Assembly (NCBI RefSeq): GCF_023336505.1
Contig: NZ_JAMAST010000011.1
Coordinates: forward strand, 1-64,000
Source of the DNA: Sporolactobacillus mangiferae
Lineage (GTDB): Bacteria; Bacillota; Bacilli; Bacillales; Sporolactobacillaceae
Length of the DNA stretch: 64,000 bases
Direction: 5' to 3'
The notes beneath the pieces were generated by a model, which made no database searches, was not told where the DNA came from, and saw nothing but the letters and a program-made list of their open reading frames with translations. This document shows, in pieces, positions 29,014-39,809 of the stretch (the first letter of the stretch is position 1; the number at the start of each line of letters is the position of its first letter). The position numbers and the translations under genes are program-made.

Positions 29014-29883
29014 TTACTTCTTTTTGGGTATACGAATCGTAAATTGATAGTAATCGCCCAAATCTTCTTCCTTTGTATCAATGGTCATACCGGAATCCGT
29101 AACCATGTGAACCGACTGGCGAATAGTGTTAACTGCAATTCTCGAATCACGACTGAGTGAAAATCGTTTATGTTTTTTTGTTTCATTCATTTTCTTTGCA
29201 TTCTTTTCTAAATAATATTTGACGCGATTTTCGGTTTGTTTGACATTTAGCTGTCGTTCAATAATTTCATTCAGCATCTTTTCCTGCAGATCCGAATTCT
29301 TAAGGATAATTAGCGCACGTGCATGGCGTTCAGAAATCTTTTTCTCTAAAATCGCATTTTGAACGGATGAAGGCAGCTTGAGCAGCCGTAACTTATTGGC
29401 AATTGTTGATTGACCTCTGCCTAGCTTTTCAGCAAGGCTTTCCTGAGTAAGCCCATGAATATCAATAAGCCGTGCGTAGGCCATGGCTTCTTCGATTGCT
29501 GTCAGCTCTTCACGCTGTAAATTTTCGATAAGTGCTATCGAAGCCGATTGATCATCACTAAGCGGCTTAATTATTGCAGGAATTGTTGCCCAACCCAGTG
29601 AAGATACGGCCCTCCATCGTCGTTCGCCCGCAATAATTTCATACTTGTTTCCAATTGGTCGAAGTACAATCGGTTGAATAACGCCATGCTCCTCAATTGT
29701 CACTGCCAATTCATGGATTTTCTCTTCATCGAAAACAGAGCGTGGCTGATATTGGTTTGGCATAATCGACGAAACCGTAATTTCCTGGATCTTGCCCTCA
29801 TCAACCAATTGCCCCTCCTCCAGCGCAGCCGCTATTTCTTCCCGATCATTATGATTAAAAATTTTTGAAAAATGATTTTTCAT
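29014..29883 (-). CDS. noc: Nucleoid occlusion protein Noc
   Basis: 289 aa from ATG 29883 ([13 protein letters not shown]). The open frame extends further upstream but would run through the parS site and lacks a ribosome site. It is a ParB paralogue with [27 protein letters not shown] and the [16 protein letters not shown] signature. Its HTH, beginning [20 protein letters not shown], binds Noc sites rather than parS. The N-terminal amphipathic segment KNHFSKIF targets the membrane. Noc blocks FtsZ assembly over the nucleoid. Confidence 0.95.
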   Translation of the reverse strand: MKNHFSKIFNHNDREEIAAALEEGQLVDEGKIQEITVSSIMPNQYQPRSVFDEEKIHELAVTIEEHGVIQPIVLRPIGNKYEIIAGERRWRAVSSLGWATIPAIIKPLSDDQSASIALIENLQREELTAIEEAMAYARLIDIHGLTQESLAEKLGRGQSTIANKLRLLKLPSSVQNAILEKKISERHARALIILKNSDLQEKMLNEIIERQLNVKQTENRVKYYLEKNAKKMNETKKHKRFSLSRDSRIAVNTIRQSVHMVTDSGMTIDTKEEDLGDYYQFTIRIPKKK

Positions 29884-29949
29884 GCTCGCGCCACCACCTT
29901 TGCTCTCTATGCTTACTATTCTCCTCATGATTTGCGAATCCTGCTTATA

Positions 29950-29965
29950 TGTTCCACGTGGAACA
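29950..29965. promoter_or_regulatory. Perfect parS palindrome between rsmG and noc
   Basis: TGTTCCACGTGGAACA is a 16-bp perfect palindrome and a full-strength parS. It lies in the 83-base spacer upstream of noc, so Spo0J bound here could also influence noc transcription. Confidence 0.93.
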
Positions 29966-29966
29966 A

Positions 29967-30674
29967 TCAAAGCGGTTTTTTCATTGGAATTCCTGATTTC
30001 CGTGGATATTTATCCGGGGTCGGTCGGATTTTATCAATGCGGATCAGGGTTCTTTTCCCGCTATTATCCGGAAGATTAAGAGAAACCGTTTTAATCAGCC
30101 TACCGCCAAGTTCTGCAATTGCATGATCTGCCTGCTGCAGCTCCTCACCGGCATTACTGCCCTTAAGTGCAAGGAACATGCCACCCATGCGGACAAGCGG
30201 CAGGCAGTATTCAGAAAGAACAGATAATCTGGCAACCGCACGTGCCGTCACCAAATCAAAGTGCTCACGAAAATCTGGTTTGTGCGCAAAATCCTCCGCT
30301 CGATCATGGCACAGAGTAATCTGATCTAAATCAAGCGTATCTGCAACAGCTTGAATAAAGGTTAATCTTTTTTTTAACGAATCAATGATCGTTAAATCAA
30401 GTGACGGAAATAAGATTTTTAATGGAATTCCAGGAAATCCCGCACCAGATCCAACGTCGCAAATTGTTTTTACATTCTGTATTGAAAAGTAAAAACTCGG
30501 CGTAAGCGAGTCAAAAAAATGCTTGATCTCAATCTCTTTCTGATCAGTAATCGCAGTTAAATTCATTTTTTCATTCCACTCAACCAATAATTCATAATAC
30601 CTGTGAAATTGAAGGATTTGAGTATCGCTCAAGTGTATTTTTTTCTCGCTCAGCAGTGCTGCTAAACTGTCCAT
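29967..30674 (-). CDS. rsmG: 16S rRNA (guanine527-N7)-methyltransferase
   Basis: 235 aa. It starts at ATG 30674 after AGGAGGTTCCC. The Rossmann methyltransferase motif I is [16 protein letters not shown], with [13 protein letters not shown] in the second half. It methylates G527 of 16S rRNA, and its loss gives low-level streptomycin resistance. It lies 20 bases after mnmG, in the standard mnmE-mnmG-rsmG-noc order. Confidence 0.97.
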   Translation of the reverse strand: MDSLAALLSEKKIHLSDTQILQFHRYYELLVEWNEKMNLTAITDQKEIEIKHFFDSLTPSFYFSIQNVKTICDVGSGAGFPGIPLKILFPSLDLTIIDSLKKRLTFIQAVADTLDLDQITLCHDRAEDFAHKPDFREHFDLVTARAVARLSVLSEYCLPLVRMGGMFLALKGSNAGEELQQADHAIAELGGRLIKTVSLNLPDNSGKRTLIRIDKIRPTPDKYPRKSGIPMKKPL

Positions 30675-30694
30675 GGGAACCTCCTGTGCAAACC

Positions 30695-32584
30695 TCAGCC
30701 TGTTCGTTTTTCCAATTTTCCTTCTTCCAGGTAAACAAGCAAAATGGCAATATCACTCGGATTAACTCCGGATACACGCGATGCCTGACCAATAGAAATT
30801 GGACGTACTTTTTCCAGTTTCTGTTTTGCTTCTGTCGCAATTCCGTCAATTTTTTCATAGTCAAGATCTTGAGGGATACGTTTTTTCTCCATGCGTTTCA
30901 TTTTTTCTACCTGTTGCAGCTGTTTGCTGATATATCCCTCGTACTTAACCTGAATCTCAACCTGCTCTGCAATGTCCGAAGGGGCCGCGGCATGATCCGG
31001 TAGCATCGCTGCGACATCCACATAGCCAATTTCCGGCCGCTTTAATAAACGATCTGCTTTCATTGGTTCCCGGAGCGGTGCAGCACCTTTTGATTTTAAC
31101 AATTCGTTTACTGCATCCGTCGGTTTGATCGTTGCCGATGCGAAATACTGGCGTTCTTTTTCAATTAAATGCTTCTTTTTCTTAAATCGTTCATAGCGAT
31201 CATCAGGAATCAGACCAATCTTATGACCAATTTCTGTCAAACGAAGATCAGCATTGTCATGGCGAAGCAGTAATCGATACTCTGCACGTGATGTCAGCAA
31301 ACGATAAGGCTCCCTTGTCCCCTTGGTAACAAGGTCATCAATAAGGACACCGATATACGCTTCAGAACGGTCAAGAATCAGGGGATCCTGACCCAATGCC
31401 TTTCTCGCTGCATTGATACCGCCCATCAATCCTTGTCCTGCTGCTTCCTCATACCCGGATGTTCCATTAATCTGGCCCGCTGTAAACAGGCAACTGATTT
31501 TCTTTGTTTCAAGCGATGGCCAAAGCTGCGTCGGCACAATGGCATCATATTCAATCGCATAACCGGGCCGCATCATTTCGGCATGCTCCAGACCTGGTAT
31601 CGTTGCCAGCATTTGGCGCTGAATTTCTTCAGGCATGCTTGTGGACAAACCATCCACATAGACTTCTTTTGTCGCTTTTCCCTCTGGTTCAAGAAACAGC
31701 TGATGGCGGTTTTTGTCATTAAAACGGACAATTTTCGTTTCAATGGATGGGCAGTAACGCGGACCCGTGCCGACAATAGCTCCCGAATAAATGGGCGAAC
31801 GTTCCAGATTTTCCTGGATGATCCTATGCGTTTCAAGATTAGTATACGTCAGCCAGCAGGGAATTTGCTCCTTGATAAACTCTGTCGTGTCGTATGAAAA
31901 AGAACGCGGTTCATCATCGCCGGGCTGAATTTCAGTCCTCGAATAATCCACAGTGCGCCCATTCACACGCGGCGGTGTTCCTGTTTTAAAGCGTACCAGA
32001 TCAAAACCGAGCTCTTTCAGATGATCCGAAAGCTTTATTGACGCCTGCATATTGTTCGGTCCACTCTCATACTCCAAATCACCGATAATAATTTTGCCTT
32101 TTAAGTAAACTCCAGTTGTCAGAACAACCGCTTTAGATCGATAAATAGCGCCGGTTGCAACGATGACCCCTTTGCATGCACCATCCTCAACGAGTAAATG
32201 ATCAACCATTCCCTGTCTGAGTGTCAGATTTTCCGTTTCTTCGATCGTTTCTTTCATCGCGCGTTGATAGAGCTGTTTATCTGCCTGTGCCCGCAAGGCA
32301 CGAACCGCCGGCCCTTTTCGTGTATTCAGCATTCTCATTTGTATATACGTCTTATCGATATTGTGGCCCATTTCACCGCCAAGCGCATCAATTTCGCGAA
32401 CAACAACCCCTTTTGCGGGCCCGCCCACCGAAGGATTGCATGGCATAAAAGCAACACCCTCAAGACTGATGGTCAGCATCAGTGTCTTTGCACCCATTCG
32501 AGCTGAGGCAAGTCCCGCCTCTACACCTGCATGCCCGGCACCCACAACAATCACATCATAAGTACCGGCCTCATATGTTTTCAT
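30695..32584 (-). CDS. mnmG: tRNA uridine-5-carboxymethylaminomethyl modification enzyme MnmG (GidA)
   Basis: 629 aa from ATG 32584, chosen by GGAGGTT seven bases upstream. The FAD-binding [12 protein letters not shown] is at the N-terminus, with [13 protein letters not shown], the second NAD-binding segment around [13 protein letters not shown] and the C-terminal helical domain that contacts MnmE. With MnmE it installs cmnm5 on wobble U34 using methylene-THF and glycine or ammonium. Confidence 0.98.
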   Translation of the reverse strand: MKTYEAGTYDVIVVGAGHAGVEAGLASARMGAKTLMLTISLEGVAFMPCNPSVGGPAKGVVVREIDALGGEMGHNIDKTYIQMRMLNTRKGPAVRALRAQADKQLYQRAMKETIEETENLTLRQGMVDHLLVEDGACKGVIVATGAIYRSKAVVLTTGVYLKGKIIIGDLEYESGPNNMQASIKLSDHLKELGFDLVRFKTGTPPRVNGRTVDYSRTEIQPGDDEPRSFSYDTTEFIKEQIPCWLTYTNLETHRIIQENLERSPIYSGAIVGTGPRYCPSIETKIVRFNDKNRHQLFLEPEGKATKEVYVDGLSTSMPEEIQRQMLATIPGLEHAEMMRPGYAIEYDAIVPTQLWPSLETKKISCLFTAGQINGTSGYEEAAGQGLMGGINAARKALGQDPLILDRSEAYIGVLIDDLVTKGTREPYRLLTSRAEYRLLLRHDNADLRLTEIGHKIGLIPDDRYERFKKKKHLIEKERQYFASATIKPTDAVNELLKSKGAAPLREPMKADRLLKRPEIGYVDVAAMLPDHAAAPSDIAEQVEIQVKYEGYISKQLQQVEKMKRMEKKRIPQDLDYEKIDGIATEAKQKLEKVRPISIGQASRVSGVNPSDIAILLVYLEEGKLEKRTG

Positions 32585-32648
32585 TTCTGAACCTCCATTT
32601 TTCACGAATTTCCGCTTCTTCTATATAAAAACAACTGTATGAACTGTT

Positions 32649-34037
32649 TTATTTTCCCAGGCAAAATTTTGAAAAAAGCTCATTAATTAGACGGTCTGAA
32701 ACTGTATCGCCGATAATCTCGCCAAGCAGCTCCCATGCCCGTTTAATATCTATCTGTGCCATATCGACCGGCATGCCCTGATCGGCCGCATTAATCGCGT
32801 CGTCAAGTGCTGATCGTGCCTGTTTCAGCAAAGCAATATGGCGCGTATTAGATACGTATGTCTCACTGTTTGCAGAAGCCTGATCACTGAAAATGAATGA
32901 AGCCACTGTCTTCTCCAATTCATCCAGTCCCTTCTCATCAATCATTGACGTTTGGAGCACGGGATGACTGCCGGAAAGTCTTTTTACTTCATCAATTGAT
33001 ATTTTCAATGAAAGATCCGCCTTGTTTATCAAGACAACTGTCGGTGTATCACCGATCAACCGAAACAGTGCCCGATCCTCATCCGTTAATGGCTCATGGC
33101 CATTAATCAGGAGCAGTACCAGTTCAGCAGACTTAAGCAATTGTTTTGATCGAGACACACCGATCTTTTCAACACGATCATCAGTATCTCGAATGCCGGC
33201 TGTATCAACCAGTTTCAAAGGAACGCCACGGATATTGACATATTCTTCGATGACGTCACGCGTCGTTCCCGGCACGTCAGTAACTATCGCCTTGGATTCA
33301 TGAACAAGTTGATTTAATAATGAAGATTTCCCGACATTGGGCCGGCCAACAATAACGGTGGACAATCCTTCACGTAAAATTTTTCCCTGCCTCGCAGTCG
33401 AAAGTACACGATCAAGATGACGCCGAACCCCCAGAGCCTTATCATACAGCGTCTGGCTGGTCATCACTTCTGCATCGTCATACTCCGGATAATCAATATT
33501 AACTTCCACAGCAGCGAGAATATCAAGTAATTGCTGCCGCAGTTCACGAACCAGGGCTGAGAGTTTGCCTTCCATCTGACTCATCGCCACATTCATAGCT
33601 TGATCGGTTTTGGCCCGAATTAAATCCATAACTGCTTCTGCCTGGGATAGATCAATGCGCCCATTCAAAAAAGCCCGTTTTGTAAATTCTCCTGGCTCAG
33701 CAAGACGAACGTCTTGATTTAACACTAATTCCAGTACTCGGCTGACACTGGTCAGACCGCCATGACAGTTAATTTCGACCACATCTTCACGTGTAAAGGT
33801 TTTTGGTTTTCTCATGACTGAAACCATCACTTCTTCAACGGTCTGCTGTGTTTCCGGATCTACAATCTTTCCATAATGAATCGTGTGACTGGCTGCTTCA
33901 GAAAGACTTCGTGATCCGTGAAAAAGCGAATCTGCAATCATTACAGCTTTAGGTCCGCTCAGTCTTACAATGCTGATTGCTCCTTCACCAATCGGTGTAG
34001 AAATAGCCGCAATCGTATCATAATCCAATTTTATCAC
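32649..34037 (-). CDS. mnmE: tRNA modification GTPase MnmE (TrmE)
   Basis: 462 aa. The N-terminal folate-binding domain ([22 protein letters not shown]) is followed by a helical domain interrupted by the G domain: G1 [13 protein letters not shown]3 DTAGIR and NKAD. The C-terminus FSKFCLGK carries the catalytic Cys of the CxGK motif. It partners MnmG. The 65 bases to mnmG show no terminator, so the pair is probably one transcript. Confidence 0.98.
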   Translation of the reverse strand: MIKLDYDTIAAISTPIGEGAISIVRLSGPKAVMIADSLFHGSRSLSEAASHTIHYGKIVDPETQQTVEEVMVSVMRKPKTFTREDVVEINCHGGLTSVSRVLELVLNQDVRLAEPGEFTKRAFLNGRIDLSQAEAVMDLIRAKTDQAMNVAMSQMEGKLSALVRELRQQLLDILAAVEVNIDYPEYDDAEVMTSQTLYDKALGVRRHLDRVLSTARQGKILREGLSTVIVGRPNVGKSSLLNQLVHESKAIVTDVPGTTRDVIEEYVNIRGVPLKLVDTAGIRDTDDRVEKIGVSRSKQLLKSAELVLLLINGHEPLTDEDRALFRLIGDTPTVVLINKADLSLKISIDEVKRLSGSHPVLQTSMIDEKGLDELEKTVASFIFSDQASANSETYVSNTRHIALLKQARSALDDAINAADQGMPVDMAQIDIKRAWELLGEIIGDTVSDRLINELFSKFCLGK

Positions 34038-34260
34038 TCCCCTCTTTTTCCGTCTTTATCGTATGAATCACAGAAATGCGCGTAATAGTCGATCTATTAA
34101 TGAATCAATTAAATGATTATGCTTCATGCAACGAAATGCCGATCAGACACCAAACTTTTTCAAAGATTATCATACAATATTTCTTTGTCAAATGAAAAAT
34201 TTTAGCAAAATCTGATATGAGGATTCAGCAATCATCAACGCTGTATTTCTGATTCTGCAA

Positions 34261-34285
34261 AAAAAGCGCGCAATTTGCACGCTTT
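34261..34285 (-). terminator. Terminator after jag
   Basis: AAGCGTGCAA/TTGCGCGCTT stem followed by a run of seven Ts on the minus strand. It ends the rnpA-yidD-yidC-jag run. Confidence 0.82.
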
Positions 34286-34299
34286 TACAGAACCAGTGT

Positions 34300-34920
34300 T
34301 CAGATTTGCGGCGCAACGGTTATACAGCGCCGTGGTTCTTCTCCAGTAGAAAATGTTCGAATCTTATTGTTGCCAGCTAAAACTGAATGTAAAATCTTTC
34401 GTTCAAACGCGGGCATCGGTTCAAGTCGATATGGACGACCATCCATCATCACTTTATCTGCGATCCGTCCAGCCAGCGTGATCAGTGCCTCTCTTCGCAC
34501 GGCCCGATAATTTTCGCAGTCCAGGATCAATTGCAACTGATGTTTGCCATTCAGACTGATTACTCGATTAGCTAAAAACTGCAATGCATTCAATGTCTTT
34601 CCATGTTTTCCAATCAACTTTGCTGCATCTTTGCCAACAAGACTGCACCGGCAGAGGCGAGAACATCGCTCCTCCACCTGAACACGGGCCGTAAGTCCGC
34701 TTTTGTTTACTAAATTCGTTAAATAATCAATTCCGTAATCAAACGGCGTCTTCTTCAAAGTCACCTTGACAAGTGCTTTACGGGCACCAATTCCCAGAAA
34801 ACCAAACCTTGGTGTCTCCAGAATATGGATATCCACCTGTTCCGGCTTCGCATTTAATTCCTTGAGCGCGATATTTACCGCTTCGGAAATCGACTTGCCG
34901 TATTTGGTAACTTCCCTCAC
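34300..34920 (-). CDS. jag: RNA-binding protein Jag/KhpB (SpoIIIJ-associated)
   Basis: 206 aa. The start GTG 34920 overlaps the yidC stop as GTGA. The N-terminal Jag domain (about 1-50; FGFLGIGARKALVKV) is followed by a KH domain (about 75-150; LIGKHGKTLNALQFL) and an R3H-like domain (about 150-206; MPAFERKILHSVLA). KhpB binds RNA together with KhpA and affects cell elongation and division. The operon with yidC is universal in Firmicutes. Confidence 0.95.
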   Translation of the reverse strand: MREVTKYGKSISEAVNIALKELNAKPEQVDIHILETPRFGFLGIGARKALVKVTLKKTPFDYGIDYLTNLVNKSGLTARVQVEERCSRLCRCSLVGKDAAKLIGKHGKTLNALQFLANRVISLNGKHQLQLILDCENYRAVRREALITLAGRIADKVMMDGRPYRLEPMPAFERKILHSVLAGNNKIRTFSTGEEPRRCITVAPQI

Positions 34921-35696
34921 TTTTTCTTGGCGCCTCCTGCAGGCTGTTTTACTCCATTATCCTCACGTTTTTCATAAATAATATATGTTTGGAAAATCAT
35001 GAAAATATTACCGACAACCCAGTAAAGGGCAAGTGCAGACGGAAAATAGAGTGCGGGAATAGCGATCATAATTGGAAAAACGTACAGCATCATGGCCATC
35101 TGCGGATTCGAGTTCCCCATTCTGCCCATCATAATTTTCTGCTGTAGAAAAGTTGTTGCTGCAGCGATAATCGGCAGAATATAGAAAGGGTCTGCATTGC
35201 CGAGCTGAAACCACAGGAATGACTGTGTTTTAATTTCTTCTGTTCGCATAATTGCCTGATAAAAAGCAAAAAGAATCGGCATCTGGATCAGAATGGGCAG
35301 ACAGCCCGCCAACGGATTGACATGATTCTCCTGAAAAAGTTTCATCTGCTCTTCCTGAAGTTTCTTCTGTGTATTCTGATCTTTAGAACTGTATTTCTGC
35401 TGTAATTCTTTAATCTTAGGTTGCAGCTCCTGCATCGCCTGAGAGCTTTTCACCTGTTTCGCCATCAGCGGCATCAGAACAAGACGTACAATAATCGTTG
35501 TCACAATAATAGAAAGCCCATAGCTGTTCCAAAGCGTTTTCGCAACAAAAATGATAAATTCAGATAAAGGATAAACAAACCAACGGCTCCAAACGCCGGT
35601 GCTCTGCGCATTAATCGGTTCGTTTAGATTTGAACACCCTGCCAGAAGTGCAGTTAAAAGGATCAGCATACTGACAGCCACTACTTTTTTTCTCAA
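34917..35696 (-). CDS. yidC: Membrane protein insertase YidC/OxaA (SpoIIIJ-type lipoprotein)
   Basis: 259 aa with TTG start at 35696 behind AGGAGGTAG. The signal peptide ends in the lipobox LLAGC (Cys21). The OxaA domain spans about 55-240 with five membrane helices and the hydrophilic groove Arg in the first core helix (TIIVRLVLMPLMAKQ). The cytosolic tail is lysine-rich. It inserts membrane proteins alone or with Sec, and the SpoIIIJ type is also needed for forespore sigma-G activity. Confidence 0.96.
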   Translation of the reverse strand: MRKKVVAVSMLILLTALLAGCSNLNEPINAQSTGVWSRWFVYPLSEFIIFVAKTLWNSYGLSIIVTTIIVRLVLMPLMAKQVKSSQAMQELQPKIKELQQKYSSKDQNTQKKLQEEQMKLFQENHVNPLAGCLPILIQMPILFAFYQAIMRTEEIKTQSFLWFQLGNADPFYILPIIAAATTFLQQKIMMGRMGNSNPQMAMMLYVFPIMIAIPALYFPSALALYWVVGNIFMIFQTYIIYEKREDNGVKQPAGGAKKK

Positions 35697-35700
35697 AACA

Positions 35701-35970
35701 CTACCTCCTCGATCGATCTGAACGACGGTTCACTTTGTCTGGGATATTATTCGCGCGCTTTTCTGGGACGGGATCAATCCCTCCCGGATGGAAAGGATGG
35801 CATTTTAAGAGACGCTTGATCGTCAGCCATCCCCCTTTGATTACTCCAAATCGCGTCAAAGCTTCAACCGCATACTGCGAACACGTTGGGTAGAAGCGGC
35901 AAGTTGGCGGTGTGAGCGGGGAAATGAATTTTTGATACAAGCGAATCAAAAAAATAAGTACATATTTCAT
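35701..35970 (-). CDS. yidD: Membrane protein insertion efficiency factor YidD
   Basis: 89 aa. The family signature is complete: [31 protein letters not shown] and the [12 protein letters not shown] ending. It is a small amphipathic protein at the inner membrane that assists YidC. The ATG overlaps the rnpA stop (TAATG). Confidence 0.97.
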   Translation of the reverse strand: MKYVLIFLIRLYQKFISPLTPPTCRFYPTCSQYAVEALTRFGVIKGGWLTIKRLLKCHPFHPGGIDPVPEKRANNIPDKVNRRSDRSRR

Positions 35971-36329
35971 TATCGCAAAACCCCATGCCTGTCCATAAGA
36001 ACCTGCGCTTTTCTTAACACATGAATCAAGCTTGCCTGCATCTCCTGATGAGTCATTATACTGACCGGTTTTCTAGAGATAATCACATAATCGTTACCGA
36101 TCTCAAGCCTGTCCGATAATTCACGAAAAATTTCTTTTATATAGCGCTTAATATGATTTCTCATGACCGCATTGCCTAACTTCTTGCTTACCGACAGCCC
36201 CAACCTTGAATAAGGTTTGCCATTTTGCTTCAGCACATAGACGACAAACTGACGGTTGGCGAAGGATTTACCTTCTTTGAAAACAACTTGAAAATCCTGA
36301 TTCTTTTTTAATCGCTTTAACGTCCTCAT
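35970..36329 (-). CDS. rnpA: Ribonuclease P protein component
   Basis: 119 aa with GGAGGGACACT before ATG 36329. The RNR motif region [21 protein letters not shown] and the [10 protein letters not shown] beta-strand identify RnpA, which helps the RNA subunit bind pre-tRNA. rpmH normally lies within a few hundred bases and in the same transcript. Here about 900 bases containing a repeat element separate them. Confidence 0.97.
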   Translation of the reverse strand: MRTLKRLKKNQDFQVVFKEGKSFANRQFVVYVLKQNGKPYSRLGLSVSKKLGNAVMRNHIKRYIKEIFRELSDRLEIGNDYVIISRKPVSIMTHQEMQASLIHVLRKAQVLMDRHGVLR

Positions 36330-36682
36330 AGTGTCCCTCCAATGGGACCGTATTGCTTAGATCAGAACATATGAACTAAGAGCAAAAAAACTCTCCGACT
36401 CGCAGAGCATCTTCTAAGTTCACTCATACTCTTTCAGTATAAAGAAAAAGACCGGAATAGCAAGGCTGAGCACGGAAAAATCCTGACGCATATTGTCCCA
36501 TGGTGTTGGGAGAAATGTTTGTGCTCAATTAAGCTCATGATCGACATTTTAATACCTATTTAATCGTTCAGAAGTTAAAAAATAGCTCTATGTCCTTCTT
36601 TACACCTATTTATTTAATACGGTTTTATCACATTCATTACATGCCCACTGTTTATTTTAGTAATCTTTTTTACAGCCACAAT

Positions 36683-37196
36683 TTAGAAAAACCGGGCATA
36701 GCCCGTTCCTTACTTCCGCAGGATGCGGTGGCTTCCACGTTGTGCGCAGGACGTACTTTCACAGGATGCCGTCTGACTGCGATTTACCGACCATTCAGCA
36801 TGATTTACCGGTCATTCAGTACGATTTATCGGTCACTAATCATCATTTACCGGTCATCGCGTGTTTTCACAGTTTTCTACCGGAGTCTTTGATCTGTTTG
36901 TTTTGTTGGCATCGGCGCTTCAGTTGCTCGCTTGCCGCAGGCGATCCGGAAGCCTCCGCGGCAGGACAATTCCTGCGAGGTCTTTCCAGGCTCGCTGATC
37001 AACAGGAACGCTCCGCAGGCGCCAGCGCACCTTTGCTTTGATTCTCGGTAAGACACTGGTTTATTGGTTTTCATATGGGTCAAAATCTTTCTTATCTTGT
37101 TAGAAAATTTGGCTTCGCCAAGCCTCTGGCGAAGGCAAAGCCGACGCCTGCACTTATACGATAATTCGCTGAATTTTAAACTTTCTTATAGTACGA
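36683..37196 (-). repeat. Terminator-junction repeat, copy 6 (full long form, alternative core)
   Basis: Minus strand: TACTATAAGAAAGTTTAAA right after the rpmH terminator, then the A module (to about 37096), TTTTGACCCATATGAAAAC, the conserved block, and a variable slot with 21-bp repeats unlike those in the other copies. It ends in CCGCATCCTGCGG and an ACGGGC-TAT-GCCCGGT hairpin with TTTTTCT. It accounts for most of the rnpA-rpmH gap; I see nothing in 36330-36680. Confidence 0.88.
36780..36860. repeat. Short tandem repeats, GATTTACCGGTCATTCAG type
   Basis: Four imperfect units with a 21-bp period begin near 36780, 36801, 36822 and 36843 and share ATTTACCGGTCA. They occupy the slot that holds GAAAGTTCC repeats in other copies. 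Confidence 0.88.
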
Positions 37197-37204
37197 AAAA
37201 AAAA

Positions 37205-37225
37205 CCACTGCTGATCACGCAGTGG
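37205..37225 (-). terminator. Strong terminator of rpmH
   Basis: CCACTGC-GTGATCA-GCAGTGG followed by eight Ts on the minus strand, three bases after the rpmH stop. It should make rpmH largely monocistronic. Confidence 0.92.
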
Positions 37226-37227
37226 CA

Positions 37228-37362
37228 TTAGGCAGACAGAACTTTTCTTCCCTTGCGACGGCGAGCTGCCAGAACCTTGCGGCCGTTTGCAGTTGCCATA
37301 CGCGCACGGAAGCCGTGAACTTTTTTCCTCTTACGATTATTTGGTTGAAAAGTACGTTTCAA
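37228..37362 (-). CDS. rpmH: Ribosomal protein bL34
   Basis: 44 aa with start TTG 37362 after TTAGGAGGTG. The sequence [20 protein letters not shown]... ends RKGRKVLSA and is a canonical L34. It lies at the left border of oriC, as in nearly all bacteria. Confidence 0.97.
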   Translation of the reverse strand: MKRTFQPNNRKRKKVHGFRARMATANGRKVLAARRRKGRKVLSA

Positions 37363-37651
37363 TGGATACACCTCCTAACAATTCTATTCTCAATTGCCGG
37401 TAAAACAAGGGGTTATAGCGAATGACCGTTCTGTCCATTCATCCTTGCAACAGATCGATGAAACACACCGTGGCAATTTAGCGTCCATTAAGTCTCCGCC
37501 TGCATCAATCCGTCTCCAGAGACCGCCTTTTATTTTAAGTTATATCCAGCCGCGAATATTCTTCGGCTTCTTTAAAACCAGTCTGATCAATTATAAATAG
37601 TTACACTAAAAAAGTCAACGTGGTACACCATTTCAGTGTTATTCAACCTCC

Positions 37652-37991
37652 CTGTGGATTATTTTTTTACCGTCTTCGATTTTTCACACCCTTTATCGAC
37701 ATTTTTTTCACACATTCGCACCCTGTGCATAACCGTTTAGTGTATAAAGATATCCACTGTGGATAACGTTTGGCGATCATTGCTTTGTCAAGGTATTTTT
37801 GATATGATCTTAGTACATTCGTTTAGGTAAAACAGGGATTTATGCTCATGTTGTCCACTGATTGTGGATAAATCTGTGGACATTACGTCACATCTGTGCG
37901 CCACAGTTATCCACAGCTTGTGCACCTTGTTGATAACTATTCAGTTTTAAAGTTGCTCCTGCCTGTTTTCCCAATGAGCACTTGTGGATAA
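37652..37991. other. oriC, left DnaA-box array (rpmH-dnaA)
   Basis: Exact boxes TGTGGATAA at 37758-37766, 37863-37871 and 37983-37991, and TTATCCACA at 37907-37915, are joined by one-mismatch boxes such as TGTGGATTA near 37652 and TGTTGATAA at 37928-37936. The 834-base rpmH-dnaA spacer holds this array and the dnaA promoter. It corresponds to the incA/incB part of the bipartite Bacillus origin. Confidence 0.92.
37780..37808 (+). promoter_or_regulatory. Candidate dnaA promoter
   Basis: TTGCTT (37780-37785), a 17-base spacer and TATGAT (37803-37808). The -35 is weak. DnaA boxes lie at 37758-37766 and 37863-37871, which would allow autoregulation. Confidence 0.45.
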
Positions 37992-38196
37992 ATTTAACGA
38001 AAAACGCATGCCAAATCTAGTATATGGACCCACTTCTGTTTTTTTCTGCTCGAAATACAAAAAATCGCCGCGAGTCTGCTTTTGTGCGTCTCGGCATCTT
38101 TTTTATTTCTTTTTTCCTGCCTCGGCCGATCCGTTTGCAGATCATCAGGAAAACTCAGAATATACGATTCATACAAAAAAGGAGGGCCGCTAAATT

Positions 38197-39612
38197 TTGA
38201 ACGATCTTCAGGAATTATGGAAACAAACTTTAAAAAAAATTAAAAAAAAGTTGAGTAAACCAAGTTACGAAACATGGCTGAAAGAAACCCAGGCGCATTC
38301 GATCAACGGGCAGATCATGATCATCAGCGTCCCCAATGAGTTTTCACGTGACTGGCTTGAAGAACACTATGCAAAGCTGATTTCCGATATTCTCTATGAA
38401 ATCACCGGAACACGTTATCAGGTTCAGTTTGTCATTCAAAAGAGCAGTAATAATAGCGTCTCCGCGGTACAGAATAAGGGAAAGAGTGATGAAATGAATT
38501 TCGGTCCGAACGGCAATGGCGACCCATACGGTGGCATAAGGCAACGAAACCAGCACCGAATGGAAGAAATTGGAAATAGTATGCTCAACTCCAAGAATAC
38601 GTTTGAAACCTTTGTGATCGGTTCGGGCAATCGCTTTGCTCACGCAGCTTCGCTGGCTGTAGCTGAAGCCCCGGCAAAAGCCTACAATCCATTGTTTATC
38701 TATGGCGGTGTAGGTCTTGGAAAGACACACCTGATGCACGCAATCGGTCACTATGTAATCGAACACAACCCTTCGGCGCGTGTAGTCTATCTTTCGTCAG
38801 AAAAATTTACGAATGAATTCATCAATTCCATCCGTGACAACAAAACGGTAGAATTTCGTAATAAATACCGCAGTGTCGATGTACTGCTCATCGATGATAT
38901 TCAATTTCTCGCAGGAAAAGAACAGACACAGGAAGAATTTTTCCATACATTTAACGCGCTCCATGAAGAATACAAACAGATTGTCATTTCAAGCGACCGT
39001 CCGCCGAAAGAAATCCCAACCCTGGAAGACCGGCTGCGTTCACGTTTTGAATGGGGGCTCATTACAGATATTACCCCTCCCGATCTGGAGACACGAATTG
39101 CTATTTTACGTAAAAAGGCCAAAGCAGAGGGACTCGATATTCCAAATGAGGTCATGATTTATATTGCCAATCAGATCGACACGAATATTCGCGAGCTTGA
39201 AGGAGCGCTCATCCGAGTCATTGCATTCTCTTCTTTAAACAATCAGGATATAAATGTCGATCTAGCTGCTGAAGCATTGAAGGATATAGTCCCTACCGCA
39301 CGCCCGAAAACCATTACGATCCAGGACATTCAAGTTGCGGTGGGCGAAGAATATCATATGCGACTCGAAGATTTTGCCGCCAAAAAACGAACAAAGTCGA
39401 TTGCCTTTCCACGACAGATTGCCATGTATTTAGCGCGAGAGTTAACCGATTATTCACTTCCAAAAATCGGCGAAGAATTCGGCGGACGCGATCATACAAC
39501 TGTGATCCACGCCCATGAAAAAATCACGAAGCAGCTGTCGGTTGATCGGGAATTGCAGAAAAAAGTGAACGCACTGATTGACCAATTGAAGGCACCTGTT
39601 AAGACCCAGTAA
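38197..39612 (+). CDS. dnaA: Chromosomal replication initiator DnaA
   Basis: 471 aa with TTG start at 38197 and AAAGGAGGG upstream. Domain I (1-85) includes [20 protein letters not shown]. Variable domain II is followed by the AAA+ domain with Walker [14 protein letters not shown], Walker [11 protein letters not shown] and sensor regions, and by domain IV with the [15 protein letters not shown] signature that reads DnaA boxes. It melts the origin and loads the helicase. Confidence 0.98.
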   Translation: MNDLQELWKQTLKKIKKKLSKPSYETWLKETQAHSINGQIMIISVPNEFSRDWLEEHYAKLISDILYEITGTRYQVQFVIQKSSNNSVSAVQNKGKSDEMNFGPNGNGDPYGGIRQRNQHRMEEIGNSMLNSKNTFETFVIGSGNRFAHAASLAVAEAPAKAYNPLFIYGGVGLGKTHLMHAIGHYVIEHNPSARVVYLSSEKFTNEFINSIRDNKTVEFRNKYRSVDVLLIDDIQFLAGKEQTQEEFFHTFNALHEEYKQIVISSDRPPKEIPTLEDRLRSRFEWGLITDITPPDLETRIAILRKKAKAEGLDIPNEVMIYIANQIDTNIRELEGALIRVIAFSSLNNQDINVDLAAEALKDIVPTARPKTITIQDIQVAVGEEYHMRLEDFAAKKRTKSIAFPRQIAMYLARELTDYSLPKIGEEFGGRDHTTVIHAHEKITKQLSVDRELQKKVNALIDQLKAPVKTQ

Positions 39613-39678
39613 AGTGGCAGTGCAATGCCAATTCAGTATTGACAGGGGTGTGTATAATTAGTCCGCACACCCCCAATT

Positions 39679-39790
39679 TTATCCACAGATTATTAACATG
39701 TGGATAAAACGTTCGCTCTGGATTTATTCAACTTACTAACATATTCACAGGCCCTATTATTATGATTACTATTTTTATTTTCTTAATATA
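39679..39790. other. oriC, right DnaA boxes and probable unwinding region (dnaA-dnaN)
   Basis: Exact boxes TTATCCACA (39679-39687) and TGTGGATAA (39699-39707) are followed by a very AT-rich stretch up to the dnaN ribosome site. CTATTATTATGATTACTATT (about 39754-39773) reads as a run of DnaA-trio-like triplets, the element that B. subtilis DnaA uses to open DNA here (incC side). Confidence 0.8.
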
Positions 39791-39809
39791 AGATTTGGAG
39801 GCATCAAGG

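Noticed and set aside
29884-29970. Longer noc start giving [12 protein letters not shown]...
   Set aside because: The extension is a translation of the parS palindrome and flank, without a ribosome site. ATG 29883 fits the family N-terminus.
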